Positions 56,790 to 64,000 of a stretch of DNA of 64,000 nucleotides are shown piece after piece. Under the pieces are notes generated by a model. The model ran no database searches. It had not been told where the DNA came from and saw only the letters and a program-made list of their open reading frames with translations. A program made the position numbers and the translations under genes. The stretch is taken from contig NZ_JANJGU010000001.1 of the NCBI RefSeq assembly GCF_024626525.1, positions 248,001-312,000 on the forward strand, given 5' to 3'. Positions within the stretch are counted from its first letter, which is position 1. Each line of letters begins with the position of its first letter. The DNA comes from Lederbergia panacisoli. GTDB lineage: Bacteria; Bacillota; Bacilli; Bacillales; Bacillaceae_C.

Positions 56790-57012
56790 GAACCGGGATT
56801 AGTAAAACCGAAATGATGCAAGAGATTGGAGTCCATAGGCTGGAAGGCTCCAACATCCCCTTTCTGTTTGAACCTACCTAGTGAGCTGTCGGCAAAACTG
56901 ACCGTAACCCGCGTTAAGGGGTAAGAGATGGTTGCTAAACTATGCAGCCAATGAAGGTGGTACCACGGAAGCTATTCCCTTTCGTCCTTTTATAGGATGA
57001 GAGGGGTTTTTT
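56790..57012 (+). ncRNA. T-box riboswitch of proC (probable proline)
   Basis: The T-box AGGTGGTACCACGG is at 56955-56968, with Stem I sequences before it and a terminator (CCCTTTCGTCC with GGATGAGAGGG, then six T, 56975-57012) after it. A candidate specifier CCT (Pro) lies at 56873-56875 in GAACCTACC. Uncharged tRNA should stabilise the antiterminator and turn on proC. Confidence 0.93.
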
Positions 57013-57037
57013 ATTTCATAAGAACGGAGGGATACCC

Positions 57038-57862
57038 TTGAAAATCTCATTTATTGGAGCTGGCTCCATTGCAGAAGCAATGATTACAGGGTTGATTGAG
57101 AAAAATATATGCAGTCGTGAAAATATTAGTATAACGAATCGACATAATAAACTGAAAATACAAGAGCTCGAACAAAAATACGGAGTTTATACTACCTATG
57201 ATATGAATGAACTTATTTCTGATGCGGATATGATTATTTTTGCCGTGAAGCCGAAAGATGCGAATGAGGCTTTGGAAAAAATCAGCCCATATATACGGGA
57301 AGAAAGTTTCTTTGTTTCCGTTATGGCAGGAATATCGATCGAGTTTATCAGTGATAAATTAAAAACAAATTGTGCCATTGCAAGAGCAATGCCAAATACA
57401 TCTGCAAGTGTTGGAAAGTCGGCAACAGCCATTACATTTAACCATAGCGTTTCCAATCGCCAGAAAGAAATGGCCCTTTCCATTTTTTCTGCTATTGGGA
57501 TAACTGAAGTAGTGGAGGAATACCAGATGGATGCCATTACAGCACTATCTGGAAGCGGTCCCGCTTATTTTTATTATGTTGTGGAAGCAATGGAAAAAGC
57601 AGCAGAACAATTTGGACTTGAAAAAGATACATCCAATAAGCTGATCGTTCAAACATTATTGGGTGCAGCTGAAATGCTGTCAGTATCTGGAAAAGAGGCT
57701 GCAGTTCTTAGACACAACGTAACAAGTCCCGGTGGAACGACAGAAGCGGGAATTACTGTTCTTGAGCAGGCAGAGATGCAAGATGCATTTATTGCTTGTA
57801 TCGAAGCAGCTGCCAAGCAATCAAAACAATTGGGAGTCATGTACGAAGCAAAAATCACATGA
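57038..57862 (+). CDS. proC: Pyrroline-5-carboxylate reductase
   Basis: 274 aa. N-terminal NADPH fold FIGAGSIAEAMI, then GPAYFYYVVEAM and LRHNVTSPGGTTEAGI, the last binding substrate. Final step of proline synthesis. Start is TTG with GGAGGG upstream. It is called proC by family; in B. subtilis the gene at this locus is proI (yqjO). Regulated by the T-box ahead of it. Confidence 0.95.
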   Translation: MKISFIGAGSIAEAMITGLIEKNICSRENISITNRHNKLKIQELEQKYGVYTTYDMNELISDADMIIFAVKPKDANEALEKISPYIREESFFVSVMAGISIEFISDKLKTNCAIARAMPNTSASVGKSATAITFNHSVSNRQKEMALSIFSAIGITEVVEEYQMDAITALSGSGPAYFYYVVEAMEKAAEQFGLEKDTSNKLIVQTLLGAAEMLSVSGKEAAVLRHNVTSPGGTTEAGITVLEQAEMQDAFIACIEAAAKQSKQLGVMYEAKIT

Positions 57863-57931
57863 TTCATAATACATGCAAACAAAGCCTCCAACTTGCTATA
57901 ATAGAGCGAAAGCAAAATAGGAGGCAAAAGA

Positions 57932-58954
57932 ATGTCTGTAAAACTGTTTACACCCTTTACGGTTAAAAATATTACGCTAAAAAATAGAATAGTGATGTCT
58001 CCAATGTGTATGTATTCCTGTTTTAATGAGGATGGGATGGTTGGGGATTGGCATTATACCCATTATACGAGCCGTGCTGTTGGGCAAGTCGGGCTAATTG
58101 TCGTTGAAGCAACCGCTGTTACACCGCAAGGAAGGATCAGTTCCCGTGATTTAGGTATTTGGAGCGATGATCATATTGCGGGTCTTTCTAAGCTTACGCG
58201 AATGATGGAAGAGCATGGTGCCGTCAGTGGCATTCAAATAGCCCATGCGGGACGCAAGGCGGTCCTTGATGGGGAAATCATCGCACCGAGCGCCATTCCT
58301 TTTAATGAAAATATGAAAACGCCAAAAGAGATGAGTATAGATGAAATTAACGAAACAATTGCGGCATTTGGCAAAGCAGCAGAAAGAGCAAAAAAAGCCG
58401 GATTTAAAGTGATCGAAATCCATGCTGCCCATGGATATCTCATTAATGAATTTCTTTCACCGCTTACAAATAAGCGTAGTGATGATTACGGCGGTACTCC
58501 GGAAAATCGTTATCGCTTCTTAAGAAACATCATCGAGGAAGTTAAATCGTTTTGGGATGGTCCTCTATTCGTTCGCGTTTCAGCCAATGATTATCATGAT
58601 GAAGGACTTAACGAAGAAGACTATGTATCGATGGCGCATTGGATGAAGAAGCAAGGAGTCGATTTAATAGATGTTAGTTCAGGTGCTGTAGTCCCTGCAG
58701 CCATTCCTACTTTTCCAGGCTATCAAGTTCCATTTGCGGATCAAATTAGAAATAAAGCTAATATCCCGACTGGCGCTGTAGGGTTAATCACAAATGGGAC
58801 TCAGGCGGAAGAAATTTTGCAAAATAACCGGGCGGATTTAATTTTTCTCGCCCGTGTCCTATTGCGTGATCCATACTGGCCAAGAACTGCAGCGAAAGAG
58901 CTGAAACATGAGTTAGCAGCTCCTGAGCAATACAAAAGAGGCTGGATGATTTAA
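57932..58954 (+). CDS. namA: NADPH dehydrogenase NamA (old yellow enzyme)
   Basis: 340 aa flavin-dependent TIM barrel. SPMCMYSC (about residues 23-30) holds the redox-tuning Cys, HAGRKA and [16 protein letters not shown] the substrate and FMN contacts. Reduces electrophilic alkenes and nitro compounds, as YqjM does. GGAGGC precedes the ATG. The stop codon overlaps that of rnz (TTAA). Confidence 0.94.
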   Translation: MSVKLFTPFTVKNITLKNRIVMSPMCMYSCFNEDGMVGDWHYTHYTSRAVGQVGLIVVEATAVTPQGRISSRDLGIWSDDHIAGLSKLTRMMEEHGAVSGIQIAHAGRKAVLDGEIIAPSAIPFNENMKTPKEMSIDEINETIAAFGKAAERAKKAGFKVIEIHAAHGYLINEFLSPLTNKRSDDYGGTPENRYRFLRNIIEEVKSFWDGPLFVRVSANDYHDEGLNEEDYVSMAHWMKKQGVDLIDVSSGAVVPAAIPTFPGYQVPFADQIRNKANIPTGAVGLITNGTQAEEILQNNRADLIFLARVLLRDPYWPRTAAKELKHELAAPEQYKRGWMI

Positions 58955-59880
58955 TTTTTATGAGGTGCAATGGTCATTTCCAGGAAATCAAAAGCCATTT
59001 CCGTATTAGGAAAAACAGCCTTTGCTTCTTCCGTGAGCTGATCCCAATCTTCCTTAATATAGCGAGAACTAATATGATTTAAACAAAGTGTATGTGCCTG
59101 TGCTTGTAAAGCAAGTGTTGCAGCTTGTACGGTCGTTGAATGGAAATAGTCCCATGCCATCCGTTCGCTTTCAGCGGAAAAAGTGGCTTCATGAACGACG
59201 ACGTCCGCTCTTGATGCGAGAGTGATTGCATTTTCACAAGGTCGTGTATCGCCTAAAATGCATAAGACCCTGCCTTTTAAATCAGGTCCTAGGTATTCGT
59301 TGCCATTGATCACTCTTCCATCTTCCAGAGTGACGATTTCACCCTTTTTTAGACGCTTATAAATCGGACCTGGCAATATACCTTCAGAGCGAAGCCGCTT
59401 GGCATCAAGGGTTCCTTTTTTATCTTTTTCCGTTATGCGGAAGCCGAAGCTTGCGATTCCATGATCAAGTTGCAGAGTTTCAATCTCGAATTGCTCATCT
59501 TTAAAGATAGTCCCATTCTCAATTTCAATTATTGATAAAGGGTATTTCAAATGGGTTTGACTAATTTTAAGAGAAACTTCAACATATTCACGAATCCCTT
59601 TTGGACCGTAAATCGTTAGTCCTGTTTCTCCACCTTGGAAAGAACGGCTGCCTAATAATCCGGGCAGTCCAAAAATATGATCCCCATGTAGATGGGTAAT
59701 AAAAATTTTTTCAATTTTTCTAGGCTTTAATGAAGTATGTAAAATTTGGTGTTGGGTTGCTTCACCACAATCGAAAAGCCATACAGAGTTTCTCTCCTCC
59801 AATAACATTAATGCCAAGGAAGAGACATTTCTAGGTTTTGCCGGGACGCCTGCGCCAGTTCCAAGAAAGAGCAGTTTCAT
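58951..59880 (-). CDS. rnz: Ribonuclease Z
   Basis: 309 aa, MBL fold with [12 protein letters not shown]-terminus, zinc motif [14 protein letters not shown] (about 63-76), and CLNHISSRY near the C-terminus. Trims the 3' end of tRNA precursors lacking CCA. Convergent with namA, with overlapping stops. Confidence 0.96.
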   Translation of the reverse strand: MKLLFLGTGAGVPAKPRNVSSLALMLLEERNSVWLFDCGEATQHQILHTSLKPRKIEKIFITHLHGDHIFGLPGLLGSRSFQGGETGLTIYGPKGIREYVEVSLKISQTHLKYPLSIIEIENGTIFKDEQFEIETLQLDHGIASFGFRITEKDKKGTLDAKRLRSEGILPGPIYKRLKKGEIVTLEDGRVINGNEYLGPDLKGRVLCILGDTRPCENAITLASRADVVVHEATFSAESERMAWDYFHSTTVQAATLALQAQAHTLCLNHISSRYIKEDWDQLTEEAKAVFPNTEMAFDFLEMTIAPHKN

Positions 59881-60038
59881 ATTGAACCCCCTATATAAAT
59901 AATATTCATTTTATCATAATTATAATAAGCTATATAAAAATAGATACTTGACTAGTCGTCTTTTTTCAGAATAATTGATAAGATAGGATATAACAATCAT
60001 GTTGGAAAAGTTTACGAAGGAAAAGAGAGGTTTTCATT

Positions 60039-61538
60039 ATGATTCAATCAGAAACACCCGCATCGCTCATTATGATATTCGGAGCCACTGGGGATTTAGC
60101 GAAAAGAAAGCTATACCCTTCCCTCTATCATCTATTTAGAAAGGGAAAATTAGCGAAGCATTTTGCGGTCGTAGGTGTAGCACGACGCCCGTGGACCGAT
60201 GAAGTTTTAAGAGAACATGTTAAAGATTCAGTCTTAACATCTATTAAAGATGCGGAGAATGTTGAAGAATTTATTTCTCATTTTTATTATAAATCTCATG
60301 ATGTCAGCGATTCAAACTCATACATACAATTAAAAAATCTAGCAAATGAGCTTGATAAAACATATTCCCTAGAAGGAAACCGAATCTTCTATTTGGCTAT
60401 GGCTCCAGAATTTTTTGGTACGATCGCTGAGCATTTAAAAATTGACGGATTAACTGATACTGAAGGCTTCCATAGACTTGTCATCGAAAAACCATTTGGG
60501 CATGATCTTGAATCTGCTATTGAATTAAATAAAAGAATTAGAAACGTCTTCTCTGAAAATGATATTTACCGGATCGATCATTATCTCGGAAAAGAAATGG
60601 TTCAAAATATTGAAGTCATCCGCTTTGCTAATGCGATTTTCGAACCGCTCTGGAATAATCGTTTCATCTCAAATATTCAAATTACATCAAGTGAAATGCT
60701 AGGTGTGGAAGAGCGTGGCGGGTATTACGAAACGAGCGGCGCTCTGCGCGATATGGTTCAAAACCATATGTTGCAAATGGTAGCCCTTCTCGCCATGGAG
60801 CCGCCAATTCGACTTACGCCAAAAGAAATTCGCAGTGAAAAAGTAAAGGTACTCGGTGCCCTTCGCTCCATCGAACAGAATGAAGTCCCACATTACTTCG
60901 TTAGAGGTCAATACGGGCCAGGTGAAGAAAATGGCCAAAAAGTGAATGGGTACCGTGAAGAGCAAAATGTAAATAAAGAATCGAATACGGATACGTATGT
61001 AGCGGGTAAATTAATGATTGATAATTTCCGTTGGGCAGGAGTTCCGTTTTATATTAGAACGGGAAAAAGAATGACAGCTAAATCGACGAAGATTGTAATT
61101 CAATTTAAGGACATCCCGATGAACCTTTATTATAAATCGGATAAAAACTTAGACCCGAATCTTCTTGTCATTCACATTCAGCCGGAAGAAGGCATCACTC
61201 TTCATTTAAATGCCAAGGACACAGGCCAAATGATGGAAACAACACCAGTGAAGCTTAATTTTTCCAATAATAGCATCGCGGGTCTTAATACCCCTGAAGC
61301 ATATGAAAAATTGTTGTTCGATTGCCTAAGAGGCGATGCAACAAACTTCACACACTGGGATGAAGTCGCTTTATCTTGGAGTTTTGTTGACAAGATCAGT
61401 CAATATTGGGAAAGCGAAAAAGCAAAATTTCCAAATTACAGTGCGGGATCTATGGGGCCTATAGAAGCGGATGAACTGCTTGAAAAAGACGGTTTTATAT
61501 GGTGGCCAGTTACGGACCTAGATGTAACGGATTGTTAA
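60039..61538 (+). CDS. zwf: Glucose-6-phosphate 1-dehydrogenase
   Basis: 499 aa. IFGATGDLAKRKLYPSL (cofactor site, residues 13-29), RIDHYLGKEMVQN with the catalytic His and Lys. First step of the oxidative pentose phosphate pathway. gnd, adjacent in B. subtilis as I recall, is not here. The stop is followed two bases later by a copy of the intergenic repeat. Confidence 0.96.
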   Translation: MIQSETPASLIMIFGATGDLAKRKLYPSLYHLFRKGKLAKHFAVVGVARRPWTDEVLREHVKDSVLTSIKDAENVEEFISHFYYKSHDVSDSNSYIQLKNLANELDKTYSLEGNRIFYLAMAPEFFGTIAEHLKIDGLTDTEGFHRLVIEKPFGHDLESAIELNKRIRNVFSENDIYRIDHYLGKEMVQNIEVIRFANAIFEPLWNNRFISNIQITSSEMLGVEERGGYYETSGALRDMVQNHMLQMVALLAMEPPIRLTPKEIRSEKVKVLGALRSIEQNEVPHYFVRGQYGPGEENGQKVNGYREEQNVNKESNTDTYVAGKLMIDNFRWAGVPFYIRTGKRMTAKSTKIVIQFKDIPMNLYYKSDKNLDPNLLVIHIQPEEGITLHLNAKDTGQMMETTPVKLNFSNNSIAGLNTPEAYEKLLFDCLRGDATNFTHWDEVALSWSFVDKISQYWESEKAKFPNYSAGSMGPIEADELLEKDGFIWWPVTDLDVTDC

Positions 61539-61540
61539 TA

Positions 61541-61733
61541 AGAAAAGCGGAAGCGCCTGTTCATCGACGTACAGGCCCACAGGATGTGGGTCCGTCGAAG
61601 TCGCCACAGGATGTGGCGTTTTTAGTCGACGTTCCTCTGAGATAAAGAAACACGCGCAACGAAGTGAAGCGATGTTGACTACGCAAGCGAGAAGGGCAAG
61701 AAGTTTGCTAGTGATAGGCGCTGAAGCTAGACA
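61541..61733 (+). repeat. Intergenic modular palindromic repeat, copy 6 (long subtype)
   Basis: Starts AGAAAAGCGGAAGCGCCTGT, ends GGCGCTGAAGCTAGACA. Contains CCCACAGGATGTGGG and GCCACAGGATGTGGC hairpins as in copy 4, then the arm GAAGTTTGCTAG. It fills most of the gap between zwf and its terminator. Confidence 0.85.
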
Positions 61734-61746
61734 AAAAGAACTATCT

Positions 61747-61775
61747 AAGGCTGTTGAATAGCAGCCTTTTTCTTT
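61747..61775 (+). terminator. Terminator of zwf
   Basis: AAGGCTG pairs with CAGCCTT, followed by TTTCTTTT; it lies after the repeat, so the repeat is probably within the zwf transcript. Confidence 0.75.
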
Positions 61776-61885
61776 TGCCTATTAATACAGTTACCATGAG
61801 ATACCTGATATACTATATATAAATACATATTTTTAGTTTAACAAATACACATCATATAGAATATATTACCGCGGAGGTGTTTGCC

Positions 61886-62329
61886 GTGAAAAGCTCCAAT
61901 GTGGATGATTATTTACAAAAGGGAATGTACGGGGTAAAAGAAATTAAACCTGAAGAACGAAGGAAATTTCTAGGCACAATTAGAGAAAGAATTGTCGTCG
62001 CACTTACGAAAAGCCAGGTGATGGAAAAAGGTGTTTATCCAGAGGTCATACAATTAATGAAGGAGCATCCGAAAGCAGTAATGCTCCTAAATGGTGATCT
62101 TGATTACTCCTATTTATCGGACTATATTCATAAAGCCAGATCAAACCATATTCAATTTTCAATCGTCGCAAACAAAAATTATGATACGAATATCGGCCTT
62201 GTCTTGACGTATGATTATGCAATTGATAAAAAAGAAATCTATATTCAAAAAAATAAAGAAAAAACTGTAACTGTTTCAAAGAAAAAAAAGAAATCTTTAA
62301 CTAGTTTGTTTCGTTTTCTCAAAAAATAA
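61886..62329 (+). CDS. YueI family protein (DUF1694)
   Basis: 147 aa from GTG at 61886, which has GGAGG 8 nt upstream; a GTG three codons earlier overlaps that site. DUF1694 motifs include LQKGMYGVKEIKPEERRKFL and VMLLNGDLDYSYLSDYI. The C-terminus is very Lys-rich. Similar to YueI of B. subtilis, whose function is unknown. Convergent with polY1. Confidence 0.8.
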   Translation: MKSSNVDDYLQKGMYGVKEIKPEERRKFLGTIRERIVVALTKSQVMEKGVYPEVIQLMKEHPKAVMLLNGDLDYSYLSDYIHKARSNHIQFSIVANKNYDTNIGLVLTYDYAIDKKEIYIQKNKEKTVTVSKKKKKSLTSLFRFLKK

Positions 62330-63544
62330 TTACAGTTTAGTTTTTTTCGTGCCCTTCTGAAGATCGCTTCCTTTTTGAAGGATTGAGGCACCATATTTAC
62401 TTTTAATCTTATCTATGGCGTTATAAAGCGGCTCCTTTTGAGCTGCTTTTTCATATGAAAATAAATTAAGCTGCTCGTAAGCATTTTCTTCATCCACTAA
62501 ATCTTGACCTGTTATGCCTAAAAGTCTTACCGGGTCCCCTTTCCAGTTATGCAAGAATAAGGTTTTGGCTGCTTGAAAAATATCTTCTGCTTCTACAATC
62601 GGATTGATGATTTTTTTACCTCTTGAGATCGTTTTTCTATCGTTATAGCGAATGGTGATGGCGATATTTTTCGTTACATAACCTTTTTTCTTTAATCTGC
62701 TTGATACACTAATTGAAAGGGATTCAAGAATTTCCAATAACTTGGATTGAATGGAAATATCCCTTGGTAATGTAATGGAATTTCCAATGCTTTTGTTTTC
62801 TCCCGCAGCATCCGGATCAACTTGGCGAGAATCGATTCCATTTGCCCGCTCTTTTAATTGTAATCCGCGAATTCCTAAATGAGCCTTAAGCTGTAAATCA
62901 CTTGCTTTTGCTAAATCACCAATCGTATGAATGTGTAAAGCCAAAAGCTTTGCAGCCGTTTTTTCCCCAATACCATGCATTTCTAATGTTGGTAATGGCC
63001 AAATGGCATGAGCAATATCTCTTTTCCGCAAAATCGTAATACCAAGCGGCTTTTTCATGTCCGATGCCATTTTAGCTAAAAATTTATTAGGAGCAATCCC
63101 GATACTGCACGGTAGGTCAAGTTGATTAAGCAGGCTTTGCTGGATCGCTTTTGCTATTTCTATGGCGGTTCCAAGCTCAAAGCTCTCTGTAATATCGAGA
63201 TAACCCTCATCGATTGAAACTGGCTCTACTAACTCCGAATAGTGACGTAAAATTTCAAACATTGCTTGTGAAGCATTCCGATACCGATCAAAATTAGGTT
63301 TCTTTACAATTAATTGCGGACAGAGTTTTTTCGCTTCCCAAACTGGCATTGTTGTTTTTACACCATATTTGCGAGCTTCGTAGCTGCATGTTACGACGAT
63401 GCCTCTGCGTTGTTCTTCATCCCCTGCTATCGCAAGTGGCTTTCCTTTCAAGGAAGCGTCATAGGCCATTTCCACTGAAGCAAAAAAACTATTCATATCT
63501 ACATGTAAAATGACACGACCTTTTTTGGGATAGTTCTCCTTCAT
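62330..63544 (-). CDS. polY1: Y-family DNA polymerase IV (PolY1/YqjH)
   Basis: 404 aa. ILHVDMNSFFASVE and PVSIDEGYLDI carry the catalytic residues; helix-hairpin-helix MHGIGEKTAAKL; C-terminal clamp motif QLNLF. DinB-like translesion polymerase. The ATG at 63544 follows AGGTGAT. No LexA box is seen ahead of it, in contrast to yqjW. Confidence 0.94.
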   Translation of the reverse strand: MKENYPKKGRVILHVDMNSFFASVEMAYDASLKGKPLAIAGDEEQRRGIVVTCSYEARKYGVKTTMPVWEAKKLCPQLIVKKPNFDRYRNASQAMFEILRHYSELVEPVSIDEGYLDITESFELGTAIEIAKAIQQSLLNQLDLPCSIGIAPNKFLAKMASDMKKPLGITILRKRDIAHAIWPLPTLEMHGIGEKTAAKLLALHIHTIGDLAKASDLQLKAHLGIRGLQLKERANGIDSRQVDPDAAGENKSIGNSITLPRDISIQSKLLEILESLSISVSSRLKKKGYVTKNIAITIRYNDRKTISRGKKIINPIVEAEDIFQAAKTLFLHNWKGDPVRLLGITGQDLVDEENAYEQLNLFSYEKAAQKEPLYNAIDKIKSKYGASILQKGSDLQKGTKKTKL

Positions 63545-63564
63545 TTTGATCACCTATATTTTGT

Positions 63565-63593
63565 TAAAAAGAGCCTAATTCATTAGGCCCTTT
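63565..63593 (-). terminator. Terminator of the cheW-like gene
   Basis: GGGCCTAA pairs with TTAGGCTC (one G-U), then five T on the minus strand. Confidence 0.8.
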
Positions 63594-63606
63594 CATTAAA
63601 ATTAAT

Positions 63607-64000
63607 TTATGCTTCTTGTTTTTGCTCATATAAATAGTCTTTTATTTCCTTTATTCCTTCAAGGACTTCAAGCATGCTTACCGGGTCCATCATTGTAATG
63701 ATTCTTTCCTCAAGATTCGCAATTGAAGAAAAGTATTTTGTTTTATGATAAGCAACCAGCCCCATTTGCTGCAATGCATTTCCAGGAATTTCCAAGATTT
63801 CTTTTGCTTCGTTTACTAATAATGCGAAAGACAAGTCCTCTGTATGAATGACAATCATTCTAACGCTATCATCATTTTGAATATGACGATTGTATAAAAT
63901 ATATGCTAAATCAAGAACTGGAATTAGTTCACCCCTTGATTTTACAACTCCTTTAATATAATCCGGTAAATGTGGAACTGGATTCACATTTTCATATTTC
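63607..64000 (-). CDS. CheW-like chemotaxis coupling protein (5' part lost at window edge)
   Basis: The frame stays open to the right edge (upstream residues KYENVNPVPHLPDYIKGVV), so the N-terminus is outside. The visible part has the CheW signatures PHLPDYIKGVVKSRGELIPVLDL and LVNEAKEILEIP. CheW links receptors to CheA. CheV would need a receiver domain, and none is seen before the stop. Confidence 0.82.
   Translation of the reverse strand, partial: KYENVNPVPHLPDYIKGVVKSRGELIPVLDLAYILYNRHIQNDDSVRMIVIHTEDLSFALLVNEAKEILEIPGNALQQMGLVAYHKTKYFSSIANLEERIITMMDPVSMLEVLEGIKEIKDYLYEQKQEA

Noticed and set aside
63607-64000. Terminal CheW-like gene as CheV
   Set aside because: The visible C-terminal end has no receiver domain, and the stop falls at the expected end of a CheW domain.

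Overview
The window is about 64 kb of chromosome from a low-GC, endospore-forming member of the Bacillaceae. I infer this from the spore genes (sleB, ypeB, cotJABC, spmAB, dacB, dacF, spoIIA-sigF, spoVA, spoIIM), the ResABCDE respiratory system, SinI/SinR, MecB, and a gene order that follows the Bacillus subtilis plsC-to-polY1 backbone as I remember it. No species call is attempted. There are no rRNA or tRNA genes, prophages, complete insertion sequences or CRISPR arrays. Both edges cut a gene: plsC on the left and a cheW-like gene on the right.

Layout. 1-9000 holds plsC-cmk, ypfB, motI, the germination pair sleB-ypeB, prsW, ypdA, mecB, ypbG and the cotJABC coat operon. 9000-13960 holds ypbF, ypbE, ypbD, recS and ypbB, then ferredoxin. 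13960-24000 holds riboflavin transporter ribU with its FMN riboswitch, sigX-rsiX, resABC-resDE and rluB. A mannitol module (mtlA-mtlD) sits between rluB and spmA-spmB-dacB. 29400-33500 holds scpAB, ypuF, ribT, a tiny membrane protein and lysA. 33600-39150 holds a shortened spoVA operon and dacF with spoIIAA-spoIIAB-sigF. 39290-45210 holds drm, xerD, yqzK, fur, spoIIM, an EndoQ-like nuclease and nudF. After yqkF comes sinI-sinR, then scoAB, xpaC-yaaN and HMG-CoA lyase. The right end has yqkB, a CDGSH protein, the SOS-type yqjW-yqjX pair, yqjP-yqjQ, proC behind a T-box, namA, rnz, zwf, a YueI-family gene, polY1 and cheW.

The most striking observation is at 46420-47250. A small sinI gene (45 aa), too short for ordinary ORF calling, is preceded by a leader with the conserved parts of a class I cyclic-di-GMP riboswitch: a GAAA-capped P2, ACGCAAAGCC, and a CCTAAG/TATGG tetraloop receptor. 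The 3' edge of the aptamer can pair either with the P1 5' strand or with a strand covering half of the sinI Shine-Dalgarno. This suggests a translational ON switch through which c-di-GMP would raise the SinR antagonist SinI, on top of Spo0A control at the promoter. That would join second-messenger and phosphorelay inputs at the biofilm master switch.

Other points: a spoVA operon that goes straight from spoVAB to spoVAF without AC, AD, AEb or AEa; ribT without its rib operon; and a family of modular, imperfectly palindromic intergenic repeats (six copies, two end remnants, one copy carrying a nested element with a 29-bp perfect inverted repeat). Recognisable regulatory sites include sigma-E, sigma-G and sigma-H promoters, a LexA box, an FMN riboswitch and a T-box.
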